Notes under the pieces: model-generated
Databases searched by the model: none
Told to the model about the DNA's origin: nothing
What the model saw: only the letters and a program-made list of their open reading frames with translations
Made by a program: the position numbers and the translations under genes
From: Chloromonas sp. AAM2
Lineage: Eukaryota > Chlorophyta > Chlorophyceae > Chlamydomonadales > Chlamydomonadaceae
Assembly: GCA_004335635.1 (NCBI GenBank)
Contig: QAXH01006238.1
Coordinates: forward strand, 5,358-69,357
Direction of reading: 5' to 3'
DNA length: 64,000 bases
In this document: in pieces, positions 47,421 through 58,800 of the stretch
How the letters are laid out: each line of letters opens with the position of its first letter
How positions within the stretch are numbered: position 1 is the stretch's first letter

Positions 47421-48689
47421 AAGAATGCTTGCAAATCGTAGCCGTGGGTAAGTCCAAGCTTTGATGTGCTGGACTGGGTATCACACAACAACACCGGCGG
47501 GGTACAAACGTATCTGGGTGCATAGTGCATGAACAGTTGCCCTCACCATGCGGTCAGTGCAGAGGGATTGCAGCGGCCTGGCTCACCATGCAAGTCAGTA
47601 CAGAGATATTATAGACAGGGAGAGAGCGACGAGCTCAAGTGCTCAAAGCGTGAACACAGTGATCGCTTGACTAACGTTTGCCCTTGTTCTGCCCACCCAC
47701 AGGCGCACACATGTCAGGACTGCCACTGAATCACCAGCTGGTCTCCCTCGGTGCAAGCCTCGTCAAGAGCTGCCGCACGGCACCGGTGTACCGCATGTAC
47801 AGTCTGGGCAACAAACCAGCTCTTGTCCGCACTCCAGAAGCCGGCCAAGGCAAGGCATTTGAAGTGGAAGTGTGGGCAGTACCCATTCAGAACGTCGGGT
47901 AAGCATAACAGCATGGGTATCATTAGCTTGCCCCGTCTGCTGTTGTTACACTGGTCAACTGTAACAGGCCACCCCTGGTGTTCTCTGTTGTTCAGAGCTT
48001 TCTTGCGTGATGGAGTGAAGCCGCCATTGTGCATTGGCGACGTAGCCTTGGAAGACGGTTCACAGGTGTGTGCATGTTCAATCTGTCCTGACGAAAGATC
48101 CTGATGGTAACCCGTCACTTGCCGACAACTTGACGCAATGGTCAACCTTTGCCTAGGGTACTGCCATGAACAAAAGCATACATGAATACATTGAGCATCA
48201 CATGACGATGTTTGCAAGGCAGTAGGGAGTCGCTGAGGCAATTCCCAACACCATCATTATCATGGTTCCAAGCAGTCAGCACAACTCACACCATGCACTC
48301 CTACCAGGTCTGCCTGCTTGTTCTGTTGGCCTCAGCATGTCAAGTACAAGCATGCCAAGCAAACCAGAGCGACCCACATGCACTGAGGGCAAGCACCAGC
48401 TAGTCACATGCACAAGGCGAAGACGGATACCGTCCTCCAAGCTCTTAGCAAGAACCAGTGCTGGAGACGCCAGGTGTAGATTTCTAACACACTGTCAGTT
48501 TTCTTCACTGTCAGGTGTCTTTGCGAGGACTTGCTTTTTCACAATGACATGCTGCAGGTCAAGGGCTTCCTGTGCGAGTCGTACGCTGTGCAAACAATCA
48601 AGGAAATCAGCGAGTTTGCTGGCTGGCGAGCGTACTTGGCGAGCAGCGCTGCCTCTCCTGGCGTAGATGCAGCAACCTACTCTAGCTGA
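47421..48689 (+). CDS. allophanate hydrolase C-terminal domain, amidase part not found
   Basis: Matches the C-terminal domain of allophanate hydrolase (AtzF/DUR2), which converts allophanate to ammonia and CO2 in urea use. Exons: one ending at 47447 (start near 47421 uncertain), 47703-47898, 47996-48065 and 48558-48689, all in phase. Key blocks are LQIVAVGAHMSGLPLNHQLV, CRTAPVYRMYSLG, FEVEVWAVPIQNVGAFL, PLCIGDVALEDGSQVKGFLC and FAGWRAYLASS. The exon ending at 47447 supplies IVAVG, the residues expected just before GAHMSG. The catalytic amidase domain, with its Ser-Ser-Lys triad, should lie upstream. Only about 1 kb separates this from the 2PGK-like stop, and much of that is repeat. The gene is thus truncated, rearranged or misassembled, or the domain stands alone. 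A start cannot be assigned; the ATG at 47711 lies inside a conserved block. Confidence 0.85.
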
Positions 48690-49271
48690 GTTGGTCCACC
48701 AGCTTTGCTTGGACTGCCAGCCAACTCGATGCACGCCTGGATGCACAATGCGGGCTCAGCAGAGGGTGGCCACGTAGCTCTGCGTTGGCGCTTATTGGAA
48801 TCTTCATGCATGAATTGATGCCCTGGGTGCCCGTCCTAGTGACTGCTTTGAAACCGCAGTTGACATGCAAATCAGTTTACATGTTGCAAGGTCTTGCCTG
48901 TCCCTCATCTTGGTTGCGCACCTGTTCATGGCCATGTGGCTCAATGATGACGAGATTGTCTAGCTTGACGTACAGAACCTGAACATGCGGAAGGGCAGAC
49001 ATGCAGCATTTGCTTTGGCAGGCACAGGTTATTGAGTGTTCAGCGGCTGCTATCCATTACGCCGTCTATCTGTTGGGTACCTGTTTCATTCAGCCGTACT
49101 CTGTACTTGTATCCTTTGCAGTTCGGGTCCAACCTTGATGTGTGTGGTGTACCAGTACACGATTTCAGTAAAACGAGTGGTATGCGTACATATGTAAAAT
49201 GGGATGTCGTATACACGGAAAGGATACATGCTGGTGACAGTGAGCAAGTGGAAACGTATACACTGGGAGGC
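48690..49271. other. intergenic between convergent genes
   Basis: No gene, repeat or clear signal recognised. Confidence 0.5.
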
Positions 49272-50789
49272 TCAACTCACCTCGGCGTTATCCAACCCAC
49301 GTGCTGACATGTGCTTTACAAACTGCTCCACAGTCGGCTGCCACGCTCCTGCCTGCCTCAACCCCCTGCGCCTGTAGATGTTGTCTTCCTCGGCCCGCAT
49401 GGTCTCAGGGCGCCTTCGCCTGCGGCGCCTAACCTTCCCTTCCGCTACATGCGGCCCCTGCACATCGCCTCTTTTGCCTAAGCCCTTTTTGCCACCCTGC
49501 TTGCCGCCCCGACGCCGGCGGCGGCCACCCCGCTTTCCACCCAGCTCCCCTCCACCTTCCCCTCCTTCACCACGTGCCCCACCATACCCGTCATCGTATA
49601 GCAACACACGTGTGCGACGCAGGTGGCTGGGAACATACACTGTAGGGATGCTGCTTGACAGGGTGTTGTGCTGCCCTGGCTGGTTGTCAGGCATGCTCAG
49701 CAGTTCACTTAAGTCCCATGCTGCCTGAGTCTCAGGCAAGGCACATGCAGGCTGCCATGAGCAGAATTGCCCAGCGCCTGGGCTGTCATGCACTAGCCAT
49801 TGCTGGCTGTGAGATTGGTTGCTGAAAGGCTGGTTCTGAGTTAGTTCTTGTTGAACCCAGGGTAGGTCACAGGGCAGGTTTGGCAGCACGACGCCACGTT
49901 TTATTGCTGTTGCCACGGAGAAAAGGCTGTGCAACACCCCCTGCAACGCAGCCACGACAGCAACACACCAGTCTAATGCTATACAACCAAATTGATGCAG
50001 GGTGTCCTCAAATTGGGGTTCAATGACGCAAGCCATCGCGCTCGGCTGTGCACCAGATGCCGGCAAATGATTAGTATCTGCTGGTACACCCAGTTCCTTT
50101 GTATTGTTGCACTTCAAGGAGAACACAAGCCAAATAATAGGGCCTTGCTTGACAGCCAACATCTTCTCTGACACCCTGTTCAGCCCTGTGACAGCTGTTG
50201 TGTCAAGAGTGTTGCAAACTGTTTGAGCAACGCCCCAGCGCCCCAACACTGGAAAGAGAACTGTTCAAAATCTAATATTATGATTATAGCGTGATTATAG
50301 AAAACAACAGATAATTGCCAGTTCTGGGACAGCTTTCAGGGACGACACAATTGTCCCAGAACTGGCAACCATCTATTTTTCCCATTCAACATTATTGCCT
50401 GAATCTGGATCATTCTGCATCATGTAGCTCGTTGGCACCTGCACTAGCAACGAGCACTGCACTTGAACTGACCTTCAGCTCATCCACGTTATGGATGAGG
50501 TGCTGCTCATCTGGCATCAATGCCACATAGCCTTGCCCATCGACATCGTCTATCGCATGGATGCCCTGCCCTCCTGTCTCGACATCAGCCGATAAACACC
50601 CTGCATGCAGGCACCCCACTGTGCTTTCACCATCAGCATCATCATCATTTCATGGCTGATCATGGGTTCAACCATGTGCACAATAGTGTGTCTGTGATCC
50701 TGCTGTTTAGCCCCCAAACTTGACTACTCACCTGAGAACAGGAGAGTAGCAGCAGCAAGCAGGAAGCCCAAGCGGGGTAGTGCTCGCAT
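49272..50789 (-). CDS. predicted secreted protein with Gly/Arg-rich region
   Basis: Three exons (50789-50732, 50600-50439, 50218-49272) join in phase to 388 residues. The start gives a classic signal peptide (MRALPRLGFLLAAATLLFSG). Exon 2 is acidic (IHAIDDVDGQGYVALMPDEQ). The last exon has a middle without recognisable domains, then a Gly/Arg/Lys-rich tract (about residues 284-325, GGKRGGRRRRRGGKQGGKK) and a seven-arginine run near 337-343. A Gly/Arg-rich tract in a secreted protein is odd, so the junction from exon 2 to exon 3, or the long last frame itself, may be wrong; the last frame alone could be a chance open frame. Not recognised. Head-to-head with the LRRC9-like gene. Confidence 0.5.
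50315..50368. repeat. 54-bp perfect inverted repeat (17-bp arms)
   Basis: TTGCCAGTTCTGGGACA, a 20-base loop, then its exact reverse complement. One arm also occurs at 17175-17191. It lies in the second intron of the secreted-protein gene. It may be a miniature element or a hairpin. Confidence 0.9.
50636..50682 (+). repeat. dispersed repeat family R5, copy 1
   Basis: (CAT)n followed by TTCATGGCTGATCATGGGTT CAACC. A relative with the same order lies at 58028-58082. The trinucleotide next to a conserved stretch suggests the tail of a short retroelement. Confidence 0.5.
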
Positions 50790-51121
50790 TGTGGAAGTGA
50801 CTTCCGGTGTCGGACCCCACGCTGTGGCGATAACTGATGACGATGAAGCTGCAATGGTAGGCATGCGGTCAGCCGACCCACATGCTTACAACTAAGGCAT
50901 ATCAACAGATGGCAAGCCATGCGACCTTCAGGTGAAAAACGGACATGCGGTTAGGGTTGACCCTCGAAGGTCTCGACATGCTCGACAAGGGCCTCGACAT
51001 ATAACTCCGCAGCAATAATATGACAATACAGCAGCATGGCAAGGAACAACGCGTAATGTGAGGCAAATAACCTAACTCCGGGCCAAAGGCACGGCACGGA
51101 GTGGAGGGACCGGTCGCAGTG
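50790..51121. promoter_or_regulatory. divergent promoter region, secreted-protein gene and LRRC9-like gene
   Basis: 332 bp between opposite start codons. Contains TCGACAAGGGCCTCGACATA and similar GGTCTCGACATGCTCGAC repeats (50972-51002), otherwise nothing recognised. Confidence 0.5.
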
Positions 51122-54100
51122 ATGGATTTGTCTATAATGGAATCACAGCTACAGGCTCTTTCTGGCGAGGAGCAGTCTGGTGAGTCTAAGGACGTTACTG
51201 CCCGCGCGCAAACACATTGCTTGGCATGTCTGGCACCTGTGGGACATTGATGCATTGCCATTGCAGCGCTTGATGGACTGCTGGAGGCCAATGGGTTGGC
51301 ACGAGAGGACCTGCTCTCAGGAACTCAGCAGACACACCTGGAGATGTTCCTGCACGACTGGCCCAAGGTGCAGTTGGCTCATGCAATGGCTTGGAGCAAG
51401 CAGGCATCTACCACAGATAACCAACATTAAACCTTTCCGCAACATGCAGATGCTTTGCCTGCATCTGTTCCCGGCCCTCAAGACCTTGTGCCTCATACAC
51501 CAGGTGTGTGTACGTGTGCATGTGGGAGTGAGGGTGTGCCAACAGCTCAGGCGCAGATAGTGCTTGATATGGACAAGTTATGAAAACACATTTCATGCTG
51601 CCAAGCGCCTGTGCGGAACCAGCAGAGAGGTGCCACAGCTGTGCCAGCCGCACTCCCACTCCCATCTGGCTCAAATTGCTGAGAATATGTTGGCCAATCA
51701 CTCAATCGTACTCTCACAAGGTGGAGCGCCACCACTAGCACGTCCTAGGCAAGTCAAGGGACGTACTTGGGGGAGCTAACTACAGCACGCTCACTCATAC
51801 GAGGCAGGCGAGCAACCAGTAGCGCGCCCCACACAATTGACATCATTCCCGATGACATCACGTCACTTCCCGAGTTTTTCATGAAAGTTTTACTGCCAGC
51901 TTACATTTCCAACTTTGGGATTTCAGGACATCAAGGAGATCAGTGGCCTGGATGAGTGCACACAGCTGGAGCGACTATGGATCATCGAGAACGACGTGCG
52001 CGTGATCAAGGGCCTCAGCAAGCTCACCAAGCTGCGGGACCTGTACCTGTCTAGCAATCGGCTCACAAAGATGGAGGGTCTGCAGCAACTGACAAATCTG
52101 GAGGTGAGAGGGATTCTATTTGTGCACGGATGTGTGCGTGGATGTGTGTGTGTGTGTGTGTCTCATTCCATGACTTGTCATGATTTGACCCATGGTAGCG
52201 CAGCTAGGCACAAAATCTTCTCAAACAATCACCAAGCCAAGGAAGCTGGCTGGTAGCAGGGTGCATTGTACAAATGTCATCTCTAGCGTGCGTGTGTGTG
52301 TTTGTGACATATGTTTCTTGACACCGGGAATGAGCAAACAAACACAATTGTAATGCCGTGTCTAGCTTATCTTTGCACAGAATCTATAACACGACAAGAC
52401 AGCTGTAAACAGTGCAGGAAAGGGCAAGGCAATGTGCAGCTGCACGTTCTATGCTCAAGGCTGTAACACAAGGTTTGGGTGCCCGATGTTTTTTTCTTGC
52501 AATTGACCTTCAGCCCAAGGCTGTTCAGCATCTGCACACATGACCTGCTCACAGTCCAGTATAGCTGCTCAGCCCATCTACCGTGTAACATGTCGTAAGC
52601 TCCAGCACAAGGCTTGGCCGTCCACTTGACCCAAACCAGTGCACTTGTGGACTGTGCTGCATGCAGGTTCTGTGGCTGTGTGACAACCACATCAGCGCCA
52701 TTACAGACCTGAGTGGTCTGTCACGCCTAAGGGAGCTCAACCTTGCACGCAATGACATTTCAGTCATAGGCGATTCACTCATGGGCAGCACTGCGTTGGA
52801 AATACTCAACCTAGCAGACAACGCAATAGGCAGCTTCAAGGTACGGATGTGACAGTTCTTATGCATGGGATGGCATGGGCGGTACATGACGGGCTACATG
52901 CAGACAGGCGAGGCTGCAGCTTGTCACAAGTCAAGGCCACGAGTAAACATGCACAGCAGTCACTGCACTGTGTGCTCCGGTTCACAGTCTGGCCAGGTCC
53001 AGTTTACCGTCTCGCGTCTTGTTATGGTATCCATTTGAGACTGCACAAACGTCATCGTCGGCAAGCCATGCGGGAGACAGTGCATGGATGCCGTTCCGGC
53101 CAGCTGAGCACAAACGTTTGTTTTTTAGCACAGGCCAGACTCACGCAGCAGATCTGTAAGAGTGACTCTGCAAACACTGAAGACCGAAGGTCGCCCAAGG
53201 AAAAGAAGCTTTACACCCTGCCCTGTTGTTTGAGCATGTGGGTTGCCCCTGTCCGCCTTGAACAGGCCCTAGTGGGGTCATGCAGCGGTTTAGCAGTATC
53301 TGCCCACATCTTATACCTCACTGGGCTATTCAGCTTCTGCAGGCAATCTAGCCTCCCGGTCGCCCCTGAGCATGTAAACGAAAAATTGATAACATGCGTG
53401 TGTGCCACGCCTTGCATGTGCGCGCCCATGCACATGCAGGAGGTTCGGCCGCTGACCCGCCTGCCCCACCTGACGGACCTGTGCTTTGCTGACCCCATGT
53501 GGGGAGACTGCCCCATCTCCGCCCTGTGCAACTACCAGACGTGAGCGAGGCTGGTTAGTCCTTCACCAGCTACCAGCTGCACAGAGTTATCTATTTCACA
53601 TCATAGTGCTGTTACAGTGTGGTCTGTTCAGAGTAGTCACTGTCATAAACCTGTTCAAATCAGGGATGCTATCACATGACACGAGACGTGATGGGATGGG
53701 CATTGTTTGCCAAAGAGCAACGACCTCAGTGTGGCAGCCCTGGAAGCTAATGTACAGCACCCTATACTCTCACGCAGGCCGAGTATATAGGACTTGTCAC
53801 CTGCAGCGCCTGGCAGTGCATTGCATGCTACGCAACTGGATATGTCTGCCCTTACCAGCCCCTCCTGCTACCTCTTACTTGCCCCTGCAGGTACGTGCTG
53901 TTCATGCTTCCCAAGCTGTCCAGCCTGGATACGCTTCTGTTGGCTGATGAGACCAAGCAGCTGGCGGAGGCTACGTTCCTCAAGAAGCAGATGTACTATA
54001 ACATGCGCATCAAGACCATGCACCGCAATGCACGCAATATCATCAGGCTGGCGACGGAGGGCAAGCGGGTGCGTATGACACATGCACTGCTTTGACCACA

Positions 54101-55802
54101 ACGCTTCCCGACATTTGTGCATCATGACGGGATGCATGTTGCCGACCAGGCCAGATCCCAGGGCTGATGTCGGGTCAGCACATCGACCGGGCTGCTGCAT
54201 CTGAACAGACAATAGACAAAATCCAAGGCATCATGTGACACGCATCGCGTGACGCGCATCGCGTGACGCGCATCGCGTGACGCGCATCGCGTGACGTGCA
54301 TCGTGTGACACGCCAGGAGCACCATGCGGGCTGCAACCTGACACTGGCCCTGGCCAGAAGTCCTTGACTCTGTACTGCCGTCTCTGTACCCATCTGCAAT
54401 GCAATGGGATGCGTCCTCCAACTCAAAGGGCGACAGATTAGTCAAGCATACAGGAACATCAGAAACCAGGTCGGGAGCGCATACACACACATGATGGACA
54501 GTTTCAAGATGAGGATGCAACAAGCACCTCATGGTCTGTGACTGGTGTAGGTGCGTTCCCAGTACAAGCGGCCGCTCATGGCCCGACTAGTGCAGCAGCA
54601 GAAGGAGCTGCAGCGGGAACTAGGGGAGGCGGCGGCATACGGCACTGACAGCCTGGCAGCAGGTGAGCTCGCCACCCGTGCAATAGTCGAACGTGACAAG
54701 TAGTGATATGCGGGATAACATCACCCAAACACAGATAGTAAACCTTGGCACCAGGTGCATTGGCTAGCCATGCATGGTTTGAGTGGCAGGTGTTTAGCAG
54801 TAGACTGGAGTAGCGCCTTGGAAGGTTAACCATGACAAAAGCAGTAATGTGCAGCACAAGGCAACAGATCACATCCACACAACAACGAAGCACACCATCA
54901 CACATTGCTTCACAGCACGTTGCAATGTGCAAGGGTTTTGAGGTGTCATTGAGGTTCCAAACCGCTTGACACCATCACACATTGCTTCACAGCAGGTGTC
55001 ATTGAGGTTCCAAACCGCTTTACACCATCACACATTGCTTCACAGCAGGTGTCATTGAGGTTCCAAAGTGCTTGAAGAGGTGCATGGTGGTCGTGATAGT
55101 GGCGTTTAATGCGCTGTCCCCCCGCTGTCTTGATCTTGCCCACAGACGGTGGCCCGAGGCCGTCCGGTGAGGCCGCCCTGGCCATGCAGAACAAGCTCAA
55201 CCAGATCCAGGCGTTGCTGGACGCACACAGCCAGGAGGTATGGCAGAAAGAAACCTACCAATACTCTTGCTATGGCGTGTGCATGGCGTCCGTGCACATG
55301 TCATCCTTTGATCAATTCAATGTGACGTCCTGCTTGTACCTGCATACATCTCCTCTACAGGACCACACAGTGCACATACGCTCGAACGGTTTGCATGCTC
55401 TGCACCTCCCCCCATCACATCTCATGCATGTACACCTGCATGCGTCCCATCTCCCAGGCCACAGCAAATGTTCACGCTCTTTTAATGGTGAATGTACAGC
55501 TGCCGATCAAGCCCAGTTCACACTCTTGCTCAGGCCGTGTTGTGCGCATCACCCTGTTGTCTTGGCCTTAGGTGGCGCTGATGCTTAGCCGCCCAGCAAA
55601 CACAGTTCATGCTCGTGTTGAGGCCCTGAACGTGCATGTTACGTGCCCCATGTTGTATTGACCCTAGGTGGGCGAGATGGAGTCCCAATTTGAGGAGTGC
55701 GCCAGCCGCACGTACCAGGTCGTGGATGCACATGTGGGCCGCATGCTACTGGAGTTAGAAACTGCAGGTAACGTTATAAACGGCTGAGCACGCCTGGCTG
55801 CA

Positions 55803-55833
<31 letters not shown>

Positions 55834-58800
55834 GCAACATGTACATACAAACTGGCCTGCATCAATCAAGCTTCATAAACTCCAAGGAAACGGCTGAGGC
55901 ACGTCAGCGAAGATGCGTCTGCATGCAAAGATTTCTATATCATGCACATGCAAACAGAGCAGCAGACTTCAAGCCTCGGGGTGACCTGCTGCAGGGCATG
56001 GGCTCAAGAATGGGCCATACATCGGGTTTGATTCGGCAGGACAGAGTGCCTTCACTGAATACCATGCCCCAGTCCTGTTTTGACCTGGTTTGCTGCACAG
56101 GCAACATTCGTCTTGAGGAGGGGCGCCCCTCCGATCTCTGGTACACTTCGTGTGTGGACCTCCTCACGTCACGCTTCAACCCAAGTGACTACGACGCTCA
56201 GCTGGGCGTTACAGGTGAGCTATCACAGTGCAGCCACTGCACAGGACTAAGGCTGCCAATGCCAATGTGATTGTGGCTAACGTAACAAGCGATTTCGTAG
56301 CAGTAGAGCAGCGATAAGTGTATTGAGTGTTGTGGTTAAGTCTAGTATAAAAAGCATGCCAGCTCTTAGCATCACGCGGCATTCACAGAGTTGCCAAAGC
56401 TTCGCTTCAAACCTGGCTTGAACGATCGCCCAGCTATGGCAAAGAGCATTACTGAACAGCGGCATGGTGCCATGTGTTGCCTGTGCCCATGCCTGCACCT
56501 GCACAGGCGTCAACATACTGGGCGTCACCCGCATTCACAACAGGTGGCTGCGCAATCGGTTTGAGAAGCAGCTGGCCACTTGTGTGGACACCCAGGACGG
56601 CAGGTGAGACACCGAACCTGGGACAGGCATGTGCTGCATCGTCAATATCACGTGGCAGTTGCGGATTCGTCAGAAATGAAAGCAAAAGCAGATTTGCTCG
56701 TGGCACAGCATAGCGGCCCAAGGTGCTAGCATTTCCGATCCATCCGCAAGTTGTCACGGAGCAGCACTGGAATGTGCGGCCAGCAGTGGTGTGACCTCGT
56801 CAGCAGTGGTGTGACCTCGTCAGCAGTGGTGTGACCTCGTCAGCAGTGGTGTGACCTCNNNNNNNNNNNNNNNNNNNNNNNNNNNNNNNNNNNNNNNNNN
56901 NNNNNNNNNNNNNNNNNNNNNNNNNNNNNNNNNNNNNNNNCAGCAATGGTGTGACCTCGTCAGCAGTGGTGTGACCTCGTCAGCAGTGGTGTGACCTCGT
57001 CAGCAGTGGTTATCTTGATCTTGGGACGTGCACTTACCCTTGAGGGAGGGAGTGTCAATGCTGTTTTCTGAACCCTGCTTGAAGGACTGTTCTAGTGTTC
57101 TGACGCTCTTCCGGTTGTAACAGTTCCAGCTGTTCTTCTTAGTTGCTCTCCTCTATGAATCATGGTGTACACTCATCAGGTGCGATCAGCGGTGGCGAGG
57201 TCAGCCTCTGTCCACTCTTGCGTTGATTTCATTTGGTGATGCAGTTACAAGAAGTCGATGGAGTATCTGTTCCTGGGTGAACACCCGGCCCTACCCGGTG
57301 ACATGGATGGGGTGGTGGAGGCAGGACTGCTCAGCACGGCAACAGTGGCAGCAATGGTGCGTGGGGCAAGGTTTCAGCCTAGAGATGGAGTGAAGCGGAC
57401 CGATCACCCCAATGCTGGTAATCCATGTGGCAGCCGTGGCGCTTGGGGTAGGAACACTGGCCAGCCCTAGGTGCGGTTGCCAAAAGTAGGGCGGACGGCA
57501 CGGTTGCAATCAATGCAGCATGACAATACAGGCCTGCAGACAGGTCATCATATGACCAAATGCTTGAGACTCTCGGACTTGGTGTAGAGTACCTGCAAGC
57601 CAGGCCAGGCTCATTTGCTGCATGTGACAATGTGCAATCAGGTCCAGCCAAACAAGCAACCAATGTGCCAAACCCAGACAGCAACCAGAGACGCCCAATG
57701 CGCAGTGCGTCTGCAAACTGTGTACACCACATCAGCATGGGCATTCTGATGTTTCAGTGATGTCGCTTGCAAGACTCAAAAGTCATTCACAAAAGCACTG
57801 GCATCATCACGCATACATTGCATCAGTAACGAAGAATTACATGGCAAGCTGTAACGAATGTCAGCAAATGGGTCTATGGGCACAGCTCAAATGATTACTT
57901 GCCATAGTTTGCAGTTCTTGCAGCCAGGCGGGTAACCATCGTCAGTGCAACCCACTGAGATTGCAGCCGGCTCCTGCCCTGCCACGTGCGTTGCTGTGTT
58001 CATACATTGCGGTGCGGTCAGGTCAGCCTTTCATCACCATCATCATCATCATCATTACATAGCTTATCATGGTTCAACCCACGGTACCGCAGGACCAACC
58101 AGCTAGGTGCTCAGCAGCAGCCAACATGTCAGCCCTTGTTGCCATGTAGTCGGTGACCACCACCAATCACTGTGTACAGTCCTGCCCTGTCCCGTGTGCT
58201 GCTGTGTCCCTCAGGGCCTGGACCCTGCCGTGGTGCTGTCCAACAGCGTGCTGCTGGCAGACCAGCTGAGGCTGCAGGCAGTGCTCGAGTCTAGGGCACA
58301 CGCAGCAAGGAACAGCGCTAACGGTGCACAGCAGCAGGTGGGAGGGGGGGCAAGTCAAGATCGTTACATGGCTGTTGCAGCTGCCTGCGGTGCAGCAGAC
58401 AACGCAGTCTGGCAGGAGCATGATGCCCCAGGAACGGTCAGGGTTCGGGGTAGTGGTCCGTCTGACGTACCCCTGACCCTGACGATCTTTCAATTCGTGC
58501 CATTTATATGGCCAACGGCATGTTTTCGGAAGGTGTTCTGCCAGTCTTACATGGCTGTGGAGCCAGGTCACACTCTGCACACTCCTAGGTACATCCTGAC
58601 ACTTTCTGAGGTACTACACACCTGCTAAGGCATTGCCTTGTTGAAGCAAACCTCAACTCATGACCTCTTGATGAGGCTCTGGATGCTTTAAGTTGATGAG
58701 GCTCTAAATGCTTTAATATGATGAGGCTCTAGATGCTTTGATTTGATGAGGCGCTAGATGCACTCGACGCGAATGGGCCTTGACACACTCTGACATGCTG

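Noticed and set aside
54226..54312. CRISPR-like array
   Set aside because: Direct tandem repeats without unique spacers, inside an intron of a nuclear eukaryotic gene.
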